NCBI GenBank assembly: GCA_027295475.1
Contig: JAPUKV010000112.1
Span: forward strand, 1 to 6,047
Direction: 5' to 3'
DNA from: Pseudomonadota bacterium
GTDB taxonomy: Bacteria; Pseudomonadota; Gammaproteobacteria; Woeseiales; Woeseiaceae
DNA: 6,047 nt
Shown here: positions 1 to 5,743 of the stretch, piece after piece
How the letters are laid out: every line of letters begins with the position of its first letter
Numbering within the stretch: the stretch's first letter is position 1
Translations under genes and position numbers: made by a program
The notes under the pieces: generated by a model
Database searches by the model: none
What the model saw: the letters and a program-made list of their open reading frames with translations, nothing else
What the model was told of the DNA's origin: nothing

Positions 1-1
1 A

Positions 2-241
2 CTTGACGGCTGGACCCTCAAGAACGGAAAACTAGATCGGGACTTCAAGTTCGACAATTTTGTTGAAGCCTTCGGCTTCATGACCAGCGCGGCGATCGAG
101 GCCGAGAAAATGAACCATCATCCGGAGTGGTTCAACGTCTACAACAAAGTCAGCGTACAACTTGTGACCCACAGTGCCGGAGGAATCACGAGCCTCGATG
201 TGGAACTGGCCAGGAAGATGAACGTGTTGGCAGGGAAATGA
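2..241 (+). CDS. phhB: Pterin-4a-carbinolamine dehydratase, C-terminal 79 residues
   Basis: This enzyme dehydrates 4a-hydroxy-tetrahydrobiopterin (carbinolamine) to quinonoid dihydropterin, recycling the cofactor of aromatic amino acid hydroxylases; the fold also serves as DCoH in animals. The reading frame is open from base 2 to the TGA at 239-241, so the start lies off the left edge. The family is usually about 95-115 residues, so roughly the first 20-35 are missing. Visible family marks, in order, are a W..K.GKL.R.F.F strand pattern, a NFVEAFGFM helix, the active-site block [13 protein letters not shown], and [10 protein letters not shown] before the last helix. The two adjacent His of the HHPEW block are the catalytic pair. 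It converges with pepQ, with 62 bases between the stops. The family call is firm. A role with a phenylalanine hydroxylase cannot be judged because no hydroxylase gene is visible. Confidence 0.93.
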   Translation, partial: LDGWTLKNGKLDRDFKFDNFVEAFGFMTSAAIEAEKMNHHPEWFNVYNKVSVQLVTHSAGGITSLDVELARKMNVLAGK

Positions 242-265
242 CGAGGTAAATCTTTTCATGGAATT

Positions 266-283
266 CGCCGGTCATGACGGGCG
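266..283. repeat. Near-perfect 18-base palindrome between convergent genes
   Basis: Bases 266-283 read as an inverted repeat with a single G:G mismatch per arm pair (CGCC-G-GTCATGAC-G-GGCG). It sits between the stop of the pterin dehydratase gene and the stop of pepQ, where a shared terminator might be expected. Neither side carries a T-run, and the palindrome has no loop of its own, so a Rho-independent terminator is not well supported. It could equally be a protein-binding site or chance. Confidence 0.25.
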
Positions 284-303
284 ACACTGCCCACGCGGAA
301 AAT

Positions 304-1638
304 CTACGGTTCCGCGAATGCGGCGCGCGTGAAATTCTCGCAGCCATCGGCGAGAACACGCACGTTGTCCTCGATGCGGGCGCCGCCGAACGGTCTCAGC
401 CAGTCGACCTTGTCCCGGTTGACCATGGCAGCGCCGGGTGTTCCTTCCAGGTTCTCGAGGAGCATGTCGATAACATAGCACCCGGGCTCGACTGTCAGCA
501 CCTGGTCCACCTCGAGCGTTCTCGTCAGCCGCAGCCAGGGATGGCCGCTTGGTCTGTCGATCGTATTGCCGCTCTCATCCTCCATGAATCCGCCGACGTC
601 GTGTACCTGTATGCCGAGAAGATGGCCCAGGCCTGTCGGGAAAAACGCTGTGGTGACATCGTTTTCGATGAGAGATTCAATACTTCCGGATGCCAGGCCT
701 GCAGTGACCAACAATTCGGCAATTTTCCGATGCGTCAGCAAATGCAGGTCTTTGAAGTCGACACCGGCTTTGACTTCATTGACCAAGTCAAGCTGCAATG
801 CATCCAGGCGATCGATGAATTCCCGGAATTCGCTGTCTTCGAAAGAGTAGCTCCGCGTGATGTCGGACGCGTAGCCGTGCACATTTGCGCCGGCGTCAAT
901 CAGAAACGATCGAGTCCTGGCAGGGGACTCCCGGGCCTGGTGCTGGTAGTGCATGATCGCGCTGTGCTCGTTCAGCGCAATGATGTTGCCGTACGGCAGT
1001 TCGTTTTCCGTGTGTTTCGCCGCCTGGCAGTAGGCGAGGTGAATCTCGTATTCCGACTTGCCTGCACGAAACCCTTCCTCGGCTGCCCGGTGACCTTTCA
1101 CGGCGCGCCGGGAGGCGGCGCGCATGCAAGCCAGTTCGTAGCCGGTCTTCTCGCTCCGCGCATAATGGAGAATATTGATCGCCGAAGCCGGGTTGATGCG
1201 TTCGATTTTGAACGCATGCGCTGCATCGCCAATGTCGCCAACAAGGATACATTTGTCGCGAGTCTGAGGCAGGTGCCGGGCGACGTCGTCTACCGTGTGC
1301 ACGACTCTAATATCAAAATGATCGGTCCAGTAGCCCTGCGGGTCGGCAGGTGGCGTGTGCCAGTAATCCTTCTCCTGATAATAGACAAGAACCGGCACTT
1401 CGCCTGGCGTATGAATCAGGTAGCAAAATGGTGTCGTCGTCAGCGGCAGCCAACCCACGAAGTGCGGATTTGCTTTGAACGGATAGTAGGCGTCATCCAG
1501 GAAAACGAGCTTTGGCGCACCGGAAAATATGACAGCGTAGCCAGCTCCCGCCTTCTCAAGCGCACGGTCGTGCCGCGCTTTGATCGCCTCGATATGCGCC
1601 GGGTAAAGCTCGCCCAGCTCTGCATAGTTGCTGCTCAT
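304..1638 (-). CDS. pepQ: Xaa-Pro dipeptidase (prolidase), M24 metallopeptidase
   Basis: PepQ hydrolyses dipeptides with C-terminal proline in the cytoplasm, and members of this group can also cleave organophosphate esters. The 444-residue length matches E. coli PepQ (443). The N-terminal creatinase-like domain spans about residues 1-165 and carries the family-type FLDDAYYPFKANPHF stretch. The C-terminal pita-bread domain holds all five dinuclear metal ligands: Asp248 (LIDAGA), Asp259 (GYASDITR), His339 (GLGHLLG), Glu384 (LTVEPGCY) and Glu423 (GARIEDNV). The last three numbers coincide with those I recall for the E. coli enzyme. The ATG at 1638-1636 gives the expected N-terminus (L..LY..HI..), although no clear Shine-Dalgarno precedes it. 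The gene is single, convergent with the pterin dehydratase and divergent from the GGT-like gene. It appears intact. Confidence 0.96.
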   Translation of the reverse strand: MSSNYAELGELYPAHIEAIKARHDRALEKAGAGYAVIFSGAPKLVFLDDAYYPFKANPHFVGWLPLTTTPFCYLIHTPGEVPVLVYYQEKDYWHTPPADPQGYWTDHFDIRVVHTVDDVARHLPQTRDKCILVGDIGDAAHAFKIERINPASAINILHYARSEKTGYELACMRAASRRAVKGHRAAEEGFRAGKSEYEIHLAYCQAAKHTENELPYGNIIALNEHSAIMHYQHQARESPARTRSFLIDAGANVHGYASDITRSYSFEDSEFREFIDRLDALQLDLVNEVKAGVDFKDLHLLTHRKIAELLVTAGLASGSIESLIENDVTTAFFPTGLGHLLGIQVHDVGGFMEDESGNTIDRPSGHPWLRLTRTLEVDQVLTVEPGCYVIDMLLENLEGTPGAAMVNRDKVDWLRPFGGARIEDNVRVLADGCENFTRAAFAEP

Positions 1639-1711
1639 GGGCTTGCATCATAACCGGAGCGGGCTGCCGCAGCGACCCCGGCGCTGTGACCCGGTTTCCT
1701 TTCCGATCAGG

Positions 1712-1740
1712 CTCACATAGAGTTTCAATCCCCACATAAT
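1712..1740 (+). promoter_or_regulatory. Possible sigma70 promoter for the GGT-like gene (and trpS)
   Basis: In the divergent spacer, a -35-like CTCACA (1712-1717, 4 of 6 to TTGACA) lies 17 bases from a -10-like CATAAT (1735-1740, 5 of 6 to TATAAT). Transcription would begin near 1747 and leave a leader of about 37 bases before the ATG at 1784. The spacing is ideal but the -35 is weak and the assignment is by eye. No convincing promoter for pepQ was found on the other strand of this spacer. Confidence 0.4.
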
Positions 1741-1773
1741 CTAGGCATCATTCCTGCTTTTCCAGAGTGGCCC

Positions 1774-1777
1774 GGAG
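1774..1777 (+). promoter_or_regulatory. Ribosome binding site deciding the GGT-like start
   Basis: GGAG at 1774-1777 lies six bases before the ATG at 1784. This favours that start over the overlapping out-of-frame ATG at 1780 and over later in-frame ATGs, which would remove part of the signal peptide. Confidence 0.6.
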
Positions 1778-1783
1778 ATATGC

Positions 1784-3496
1784 ATGAACAGCAGACGATT
1801 GCGAGCAATGATATGGGTGATCACAGTCATGGCTAATGTGTCCGCAGGAGCACAGGGCTTCGATCGCGTATCGGGCAAGCCGTTTGCCTCCCGATCGGAG
1901 ATCATTGCGCCGCACGGCATGGCGGCGACGAGCCAGCCGCTGGCCACTCAGATTGCGCTGGATATCTTAAAAGCCGGCGGCAGCGCCGCTGACGCGGCCA
2001 TCGCGGCTAACGCAGCGCTCGGCCTGATGGAGCCGACAGGATCCGGCATCGGAGGCGACCTGTTCGCTATCGTCTGGGACGCCGAAAAGGGAGAGCTGAC
2101 CGGCCTCAACGGCTCAGGTCGCGCCCCGCAAGCGCTCAGTCTGCAGACCTTCAAGGACCTGGGTCTCGACAGTATTCCGCCGCGAGGCCCATTGCCCGTA
2201 AGTGTGCCGGGCGCCGTGGACGGCTGGTTCGAGCTGCACGCCAGATACGGACGTTTGCCAATGAGTGAATTGCTGGCACCAGCAATCGCATATGCGACTG
2301 ATGGATTCCCAGTATCCGAGTACATCGCCTACGGCTGGGCGAGAAACGCGGAGAACCTCAAAGACTATGCAGGCTTCGCCGACACCTTCATGCCCGGTGG
2401 CAAAGCGCCGAGGAAAGGCCAGGTTTTCAGGAACCCACGACTGGCCAGAACCTATCAGACAATAGCCGATGGTGGCCGCGATGCCTTTTACAAGGGCGAG
2501 ATCGCGAGAAAGATCGACTCCTACATGACCGAGCAAGGAGGCTTCCTTCGATACGCAGATATGGCCGAGCACAAATCGGAGTGGGTCAAGCCCGTATCGA
2601 CGAACTACCGTGGCTATGACATATACGAATTGCCACCGAACGGGCAGGGAATCGCGGCGCTGCAGATACTGAATATCCTCGAAGCTTATGACATCAGGAG
2701 TATGGGCTTTGGCACAGCCGAGTACGTTCATACATTTGTCGAAGCAAAGAAACTCGCGTTCGAAGACCGGGCAAAATTTTATGCGGACATGGATTTCGTA
2801 GATGTTCCCGTCGACAGACTCATATCAAAGGAGTATGCGAATGAACGGCGCAAGCTGATCGACGCCAGGAAAGCGGCCATGAGCTACCCTGCCGGAGATG
2901 GCCAATTGGAAGTTGGCGATACGATCTATCTGACGGTGGCGGACAGTGACGGCAACATGGTGTCACTGATACAGAGCAACTATCGCGGCATGGGCTCGGG
3001 TATGACCCCAGGTGATCTTGGATTTATTCTGCAGGACCGCGGGGAGTTGTTCAGCCTCACAGAGGGCCACGCCAATGTGATCGAGCCAGGCAAGCGGCCG
3101 TTCCACACCATCATTCCCGCATTCATCATGAAAGACGGCAAGCCCTGGATCAGTTTTGGCCTGATGGGCGGCGCCATGCAACCGCAGGGCCATGCCCAGA
3201 TAATTGTCAACATCATCGATTTTGGCATGAACCTTCAGGAGGCTGGCGATGCTGCTCGCCTCAATCACAGCGGGTCATCGGAGCCGACTGACACGATCAT
3301 GACGACCGGTGGAGTCATACATCTTGAGACAGGGTTCAGTGCTGCAACCCGTGCTGCCCTTGAGAAGATGGGGCACACACTGGGAGAATCCGATGGCAGC
3401 TTCGGCGGCTACCAGGCAATCATGTGGGACGAAGAGCAGGGTGTTTACTACGGCGCATCCGAGTCTCGCAAGGACGGCCACGCGGCCGGATACTAA
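1784..3496 (+). CDS. Exported gamma-glutamyltransferase-like Ntn hydrolase
   Basis: This is a member of the gamma-glutamyltransferase (T03) family. These proenzymes cut themselves so that a threonine becomes the new N-terminus and nucleophile. The 570 residues match the usual length. Residues 1-25 look like a Sec signal peptide: RR near the start, a hydrophobic run around 9-20, and an AGAQ cleavage region near 21-24, so it probably acts in the periplasm. Family marks include the MAATSQPLAT block (46-55), GGSAADAAIA (65-74), GSGIGGD (86-92), the predicted nucleophile Thr380 (GDTIYLTVAD, followed by SDGN), and a glycine turn MGGAMQPQGH (461-470). The usual carboxylate-binding features of classical GGT differ: GSGRAP (110-115) stands where R-E-x-A-P is common, and KRPFHTIIPAF (437-447) where E. 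coli has RPLSSMSP. It may thus be a YwrD-like or acylase-like relative rather than a true glutathione-cleaving GGT. It lies 18 bases upstream of trpS. Confidence 0.88.
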   Translation: MNSRRLRAMIWVITVMANVSAGAQGFDRVSGKPFASRSEIIAPHGMAATSQPLATQIALDILKAGGSAADAAIAANAALGLMEPTGSGIGGDLFAIVWDAEKGELTGLNGSGRAPQALSLQTFKDLGLDSIPPRGPLPVSVPGAVDGWFELHARYGRLPMSELLAPAIAYATDGFPVSEYIAYGWARNAENLKDYAGFADTFMPGGKAPRKGQVFRNPRLARTYQTIADGGRDAFYKGEIARKIDSYMTEQGGFLRYADMAEHKSEWVKPVSTNYRGYDIYELPPNGQGIAALQILNILEAYDIRSMGFGTAEYVHTFVEAKKLAFEDRAKFYADMDFVDVPVDRLISKEYANERRKLIDARKAAMSYPAGDGQLEVGDTIYLTVADSDGNMVSLIQSNYRGMGSGMTPGDLGFILQDRGELFSLTEGHANVIEPGKRPFHTIIPAFIMKDGKPWISFGLMGGAMQPQGHAQIIVNIIDFGMNLQEAGDAARLNHSGSSEPTDTIMTTGGVIHLETGFSAATRAALEKMGHTLGESDGSFGGYQAIMWDEEQGVYYGASESRKDGHAAGY

Positions 3497-3514
3497 GGAC
3501 ACGCGAACAGCTTT

Positions 3515-4525
3515 ATGAGTCAGGACATCTATCTCACCGGCATTACGACGACCGGGACACCGCACATCGGCAACTATGTCGGAGCGATCCGTCCAGGCAT
3601 CGCTGCGAGCAAGGACAAGTCAAAAAAGAATTTTTACTTTCTGGCTGACTATCATGCACTTGCCAAGGCCGAAGACCCCGAGCGCATCAATCGTTCCACA
3701 CTCGAGATTGCTGCGGCCTGGCTGGCGCTCGGCCTGGATACAGATAACGCGGTTTTCTACCGGCAATCCGACATCCAGGAGATTCCACACCTTACCTGGA
3801 TTCTGACCAGCGTGACCGCCAAAGGCCTCATGAACCGCGCGCACTCGTACAAAGCCATTGTGCAGGCCAACTCGGAAAGCGGCAACAGAGATCCGGACAA
3901 GGGCATCATGATGGCGCTTTACAGCTATCCAATCCTGATGGCAGCCGATATCCTGATGTTCAGGAGTACGAAGGTACCGGTCGGCCGCGACCAACAACAA
4001 CACGTGGAGATGACGCGCGACATCGCGCAACGCTTCAACCACCGTTATGGAAATATTTTCACCATCCCGGAAGCCGCCATCAGCGACAGCACCGCGGTGC
4101 TGGCCGGCCTCGACGGCCGCAAGATGAGCAAGAGTTACAACAACATCATTCCACTTTTCGCTGACGAGAAGTCGCTGCGCAAGCTCATCATGAAGATTAA
4201 GACCAACAGCCTGGAGCCGGGTGAACCCAAAGACACCGCGGGCTCGACGCTCTATGACATGTACAGAGCATTCGCCACTGAGGACGAAGTCAGGAACATC
4301 GAGAAGAAATACGCCGAAGGTATTGCCTGGGGAGAGATGAAGGAGGTCCTTTTCGAATACATCAATGGGCACATCAAGCCGGCCCGGGACGAGTACCAGC
4401 GCCTGATCGACGATCCCGCGATCGTCGAAAAGGAATTGTTAAAAGGCGCCGAGAAAGCGCGTGAAATCTCCGTGCCGTATCTGGACGAGATCAGATACGC
4501 GGTTGGCATCAGAAAGCTCGGTTAG
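3515..4525 (+). CDS. trpS: Tryptophanyl-tRNA synthetase
   Basis: TrpRS charges tRNA-Trp with tryptophan in the cytoplasm and is essential. The 336 residues fit bacterial TrpRS (about 325-345). Class I signatures are intact: PHIGNYVGA (residues 16-24) is the HIGH motif, and GRKMSKSYNN (201-210) carries KMSKS at 203-207. Between them, YSYPILMAADILMF (136-149) is the tryptophan pocket segment, and VPVGRDQQQHVEMTRDIAQRF (154-174) is the conserved stretch after it. The C-terminal half is the helical anticodon-binding domain. The ATG at 3515 gives the expected N-terminus (YLTGI.TTG). A Shine-Dalgarno is poor: TAAGGA at 3494-3499 overlaps the upstream stop and sits 15 bases away. Co-transcription with the GGT-like gene is inferred from the 18-base gap. 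No Rho-independent terminator follows; the cassette array starts almost at once. Confidence 0.97.
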   Translation: MSQDIYLTGITTTGTPHIGNYVGAIRPGIAASKDKSKKNFYFLADYHALAKAEDPERINRSTLEIAAAWLALGLDTDNAVFYRQSDIQEIPHLTWILTSVTAKGLMNRAHSYKAIVQANSESGNRDPDKGIMMALYSYPILMAADILMFRSTKVPVGRDQQQHVEMTRDIAQRFNHRYGNIFTIPEAAISDSTAVLAGLDGRKMSKSYNNIIPLFADEKSLRKLIMKIKTNSLEPGEPKDTAGSTLYDMYRAFATEDEVRNIEKKYAEGIAWGEMKEVLFEYINGHIKPARDEYQRLIDDPAIVEKELLKGAEKAREISVPYLDEIRYAVGIRKLG

Positions 4526-4531
4526 AGACCC

Positions 4532-4624
4532 ATGACTCGTCACCTAGCTTCAGTCATGCTTCTTGCATTGGCAACGAGTTGCAATGGCAAGAAGCTCGCC
4601 AGATTCCTGGCGCCAGTGAGCTAA
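4532..4624 (+). pseudogene. Mini-ORF, 30 residues, lipoprotein-signal-like, running into the first attC-like site
   Basis: An ATG seven bases after the trpS stop opens a 30-codon frame ending at TAA 4622-4624, inside the conserved right half of the first attC-like site. The peptide begins MTRHLASVMLLALATSC and then NGKK. This resembles the start of a bacterial lipoprotein: a basic n-region, a hydrophobic core, and a cysteine at 17 preceded by A-T-S, which is a weak lipobox. It could be the surviving 5-prime end of a cassette gene joined to the 3-prime half of an attC. It could also be chance coding through a hairpin-forming sequence. No good ribosome binding site is seen, though coupling to trpS termination is possible. 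Confidence 0.25.
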
Positions 4625-4634
4625 ACCGTTAGGC
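4542..4634 (+). other. attC-like site 1, left edge of the cassette array (right half conserved)
   Basis: The core GTTAGGC (4628-4634) fits the integron consensus GTTRRRY, with recombination expected between 4628 and 4629. The 43 bases at 4593-4635 match 5226-5268 of the next site at 39 positions, including 30 identical bases (4606-4635). The left half is abnormal. The best inverse core is ACCTAGC (4542-4548), one base off RYYYAAC, and I find no counterpart of the CACTGGCG arm that would pair with CGCCAGTG (4611-4618). I read it as a degenerate or truncated attC rather than attI, because it shares its right half with a cassette attC and no integrase gene adjoins it. Confidence 0.6.
4559..4594. 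repeat. 36-base imperfect hairpin inside attC-like site 1
   Basis: CTTCTTGC (4559-4566) pairs fully with GCAAGAAG (4587-4594). Inside, ATTG pairs with CAAT and CAAC with GTTG around a GA turn, with single G bulges on each side. It lies 33 bases after the trpS stop. No T-run follows, so it is not a standard terminator. It may be the variable terminal stem of the attC-like site, or a transcript-end structure for trpS. Confidence 0.5.
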
Positions 4635-4635
4635 G
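4593..4635 (+). repeat. 43-base direct repeat, copy 1 (copy 2 at 5226-5268)
   Basis: The copies differ at four positions, all in the first 13 bases, and are then identical over 30 bases through the GTTAGGC core plus one G. This is the right (L-prime plus R-prime) half of two attC sites. Identity this high between neighbouring sites is usual in chromosomal integrons with a host-typical attC, and also allows cassette deletion by homologous or site-specific recombination. Confidence 0.85.
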
Positions 4636-4655
4636 TCCTAGGGCTGAGACCGAAG

Positions 4656-5153
4656 ATGAACCTTGAGGGATCGTGTCACTGTGGCGGAGTGCGTTTTACC
4701 ATTCATTCAGCGCATCCATACCCATTCAATTTTTGCTATTGCTCCATCTGCCGGAAGACAGCTGGTGGCGGTGGTTATGCAATCAACTTGGGAGCGGAAA
4801 ATTCGACGCTACAGGTTCAAGGTAAAGAGAACATTACGGTGTACCGTGCCAGAGTGCCAGACCGGGATTCTGGGACGACCAGTGAAAGCCCGGCGCGGCG
4901 ACATTTTTGCCGATTTTGTGGCAGCGCTCTATGGGCTTGGGATCCGCGCTGGCCGGAGCTAATTCATCCTTTCGCTTCAGCAATTGATACAGATCTACCT
5001 GTGCCTCCTGAGCACACCCATCTCATGGTAGGCTCAAAGGCCTCGTGGGTTGAGCTTCGACACGGGGAAAACGATAAGGTATTTGATGGCTATCCGGACG
5101 AATCCATCGCGGAATGGCATAGACGTCTCGGTTTGGACGATCAGGACGCCTAA
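4656..5153 (+). CDS. GFA/CENP-V-fold zinc-binding protein, cassette A
   Basis: The 165-residue protein belongs to the GFA family, named for glutathione-dependent formaldehyde-activating enzyme; most members have no proven reaction and several tested ones do not act on formaldehyde. All expected zinc-ligand cysteines are present: Cys7 and Cys9 (GSCHCGG), Cys27, Cys29 and Cys32 (FCYCSICRKTAGG), and Cys85 and Cys88 (HFCRFCGSALW). The tail after about residue 125 (GSKASWVEL, then an acidic end) is family-like. No signal peptide is seen, so it is probably cytoplasmic. The start at 4656 lies 22 bases after the core GTTAGGC; only a weak TGAGA at 4645-4649 serves as a ribosome site. The TAA at 5151-5153 lies inside the inverse core of the cassette's attC. 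GFA proteins are, from general knowledge, recurrent integron cargo. Confidence 0.9.
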   Translation: MNLEGSCHCGGVRFTIHSAHPYPFNFCYCSICRKTAGGGGYAINLGAENSTLQVQGKENITVYRARVPDRDSGTTSESPARRHFCRFCGSALWAWDPRWPELIHPFASAIDTDLPVPPEHTHLMVGSKASWVELRHGENDKVFDGYPDESIAEWHRRLGLDDQDA

Positions 5154-5267
5154 AAAATCGCAGCACTGGCGGCCGGACGGTTCCTGTCACGCTTGGTGCA
5201 TTGTTATCACGTTTGCTTCGCACGAAGTGCGCCAGGTACCTGGCGCCAGTGAGCTAAACCGTTAGGC
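5148..5267 (+). other. attC site 2, end of cassette A
   Basis: The 120-base site runs from the inverse core GCCTAAA (5148-5154, last base off RYYYAAC) to the core GTTAGGC (5261-5267). The inner arms pair clearly: CACTGGCG (5164-5171) with CGCCAGTG (5244-5251), extended by further GCC/GGC pairing and unpaired extra bases, as attC stems have. The centre holds smaller hairpins such as CTTCG-CA-CGAAG (5216-5227). The length is close to that of the long attC sites of Vibrio chromosomal integrons. The predicted cut is between 5261 and 5262. Confidence 0.85.
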
Positions 5268-5279
5268 GACTTTGAGGCT

Positions 5280-5615
5280 ATGCGATTCGTAGCGAAACTG
5301 TGCGTCTTTTTGGCGATTGGCTGTGCACAGCCACCTCCCTACGAGACGGATATTCAGTTTTCAGAGACCTGGTTCACCTGTGAGGCTCGATTTGAGTGTG
5401 TCGTGGTTCATGATGCTTTCTGCAAAATCGTTGCTGTCAACTCGAAATACACGCTTGTGTACCAGGATTGGTCGCGGCAGGAAGTGATGCGCGAAGGAGA
5501 ACGTGCTGTCTGTTCAGATCCGAACCTCTTCGCAGGAGGTGCGGGTTGTCGCAAGGGTCGTTGCGTGTATCCGTTTGGTTTAGAAGATTATATGGACGAT
5601 CCGAACAAGGAATGA
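5280..5615 (+). CDS. Small cysteine-rich putative lipoprotein, cassette B, unrecognised
   Basis: I do not recognise this 111-residue protein. Residues 1-15 look like a lipoprotein signal: basic residues at 2 and 6, a short hydrophobic core (LCVFLAIG), and Cys15 after A-I-G, an acceptable but not ideal lipobox. After Cys15 there are six more cysteines (34, 40, 48, 78, 90, 95), enough for three disulfides, which suits an oxidising periplasm. The C-terminal end is acidic (LEDYMDDPNKE). The ATG is 13 bases after the core; GAGG at 5274-5277 is only two bases from it, too close for a normal Shine-Dalgarno, so translation may be weak or the start unusual, but no better in-frame start is visible. The stop falls seven bases before the attC. 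It could be an inner or outer membrane lipoprotein, or a secreted small protein. Confidence 0.75.
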   Translation: MRFVAKLCVFLAIGCAQPPPYETDIQFSETWFTCEARFECVVVHDAFCKIVAVNSKYTLVYQDWSRQEVMREGERAVCSDPNLFAGGAGCRKGRCVYPFGLEDYMDDPNKE

Positions 5616-5622
5616 ATGAGTC

Positions 5623-5726
5623 ACCTAACAAACCGCTGCACTGGCCAATTGGCGGCTGTCATGTCTCTTGCAAGGATGGCAATAGACGCGTCAAACGCTG
5701 CATTGTTAATCGCTGAACCGTTAGGC
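5623..5726 (+). other. attC site 3, end of cassette B
   Basis: The inverse core ACCTAAC (5623-5629) fits RYYYAAC exactly and the core GTTAGGC (5720-5726) fits GTTRRRY, 104 bases end to end. The outer boxes would pair at six of seven positions. The inner arms are less clear: CCGCTGCACTGG on the left has no convincing complement near AATCGCTGAACC on the right. A perfect palindrome GCCAATTGGC (5644-5653) lies in the left half. The nine bases GCATTGTTA (5700-5708) also occur in site 2 (5198-5206). The predicted cut is between 5720 and 5721. Confidence 0.75.
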
Positions 5727-5732
5727 AGCGAG

Positions 5733-5737
5733 AGGAG
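5733..5737 (+). promoter_or_regulatory. Strong ribosome binding site of cassette C
   Basis: AGGAG at 5733-5737, within a purine run that starts at 5729, is six bases before the ATG at 5744. It is the best Shine-Dalgarno in the array and fixes the start of the VOC gene, which keeps the whole signal peptide in frame. Confidence 0.75.
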
Positions 5738-5743
5738 AGTTTC

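Noticed and set aside
274..1653. A 459-codon open frame on the plus strand lying across the whole of pepQ.
   Set aside because: It is antisense to a gene with full M24 family signatures, its product shows no domain I recognise, and long antisense frames are common opposite moderately GC-rich genes.
1639..1711. Promoter for pepQ on the minus strand (TATGAT near 1648-1653 and TTGAAA near 1723-1728).
   Set aside because: The TATGAT lies too close to the start codon and has no acceptable -35; the TTGAAA has no -10 at a normal spacing.
2114..2731. A 205-codon minus-strand frame inside the GGT-like gene.
   Set aside because: It is a shadow of the sense codons; there is no ribosome site or recognisable motif.
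3620..4372. A 250-codon minus-strand frame inside trpS.
   Set aside because: trpS carries both class I signatures on the other strand and the antisense product has no recognisable features.
4559..4594. Rho-independent terminator for trpS.
   Set aside because: The stem is strong but the bases after it (CTCGCCAGATT) contain no T-run.
4593..4634. attI site of an integron.
   Set aside because: The segment is nearly identical to the right half of a cassette attC, and no integrase gene adjoins it.
4663..4962. A 99-codon plus-strand frame overlapping the GFA gene in another frame.
   Set aside because: The GFA frame has seven conserved cysteines and ends exactly at the attC, while this frame has neither.
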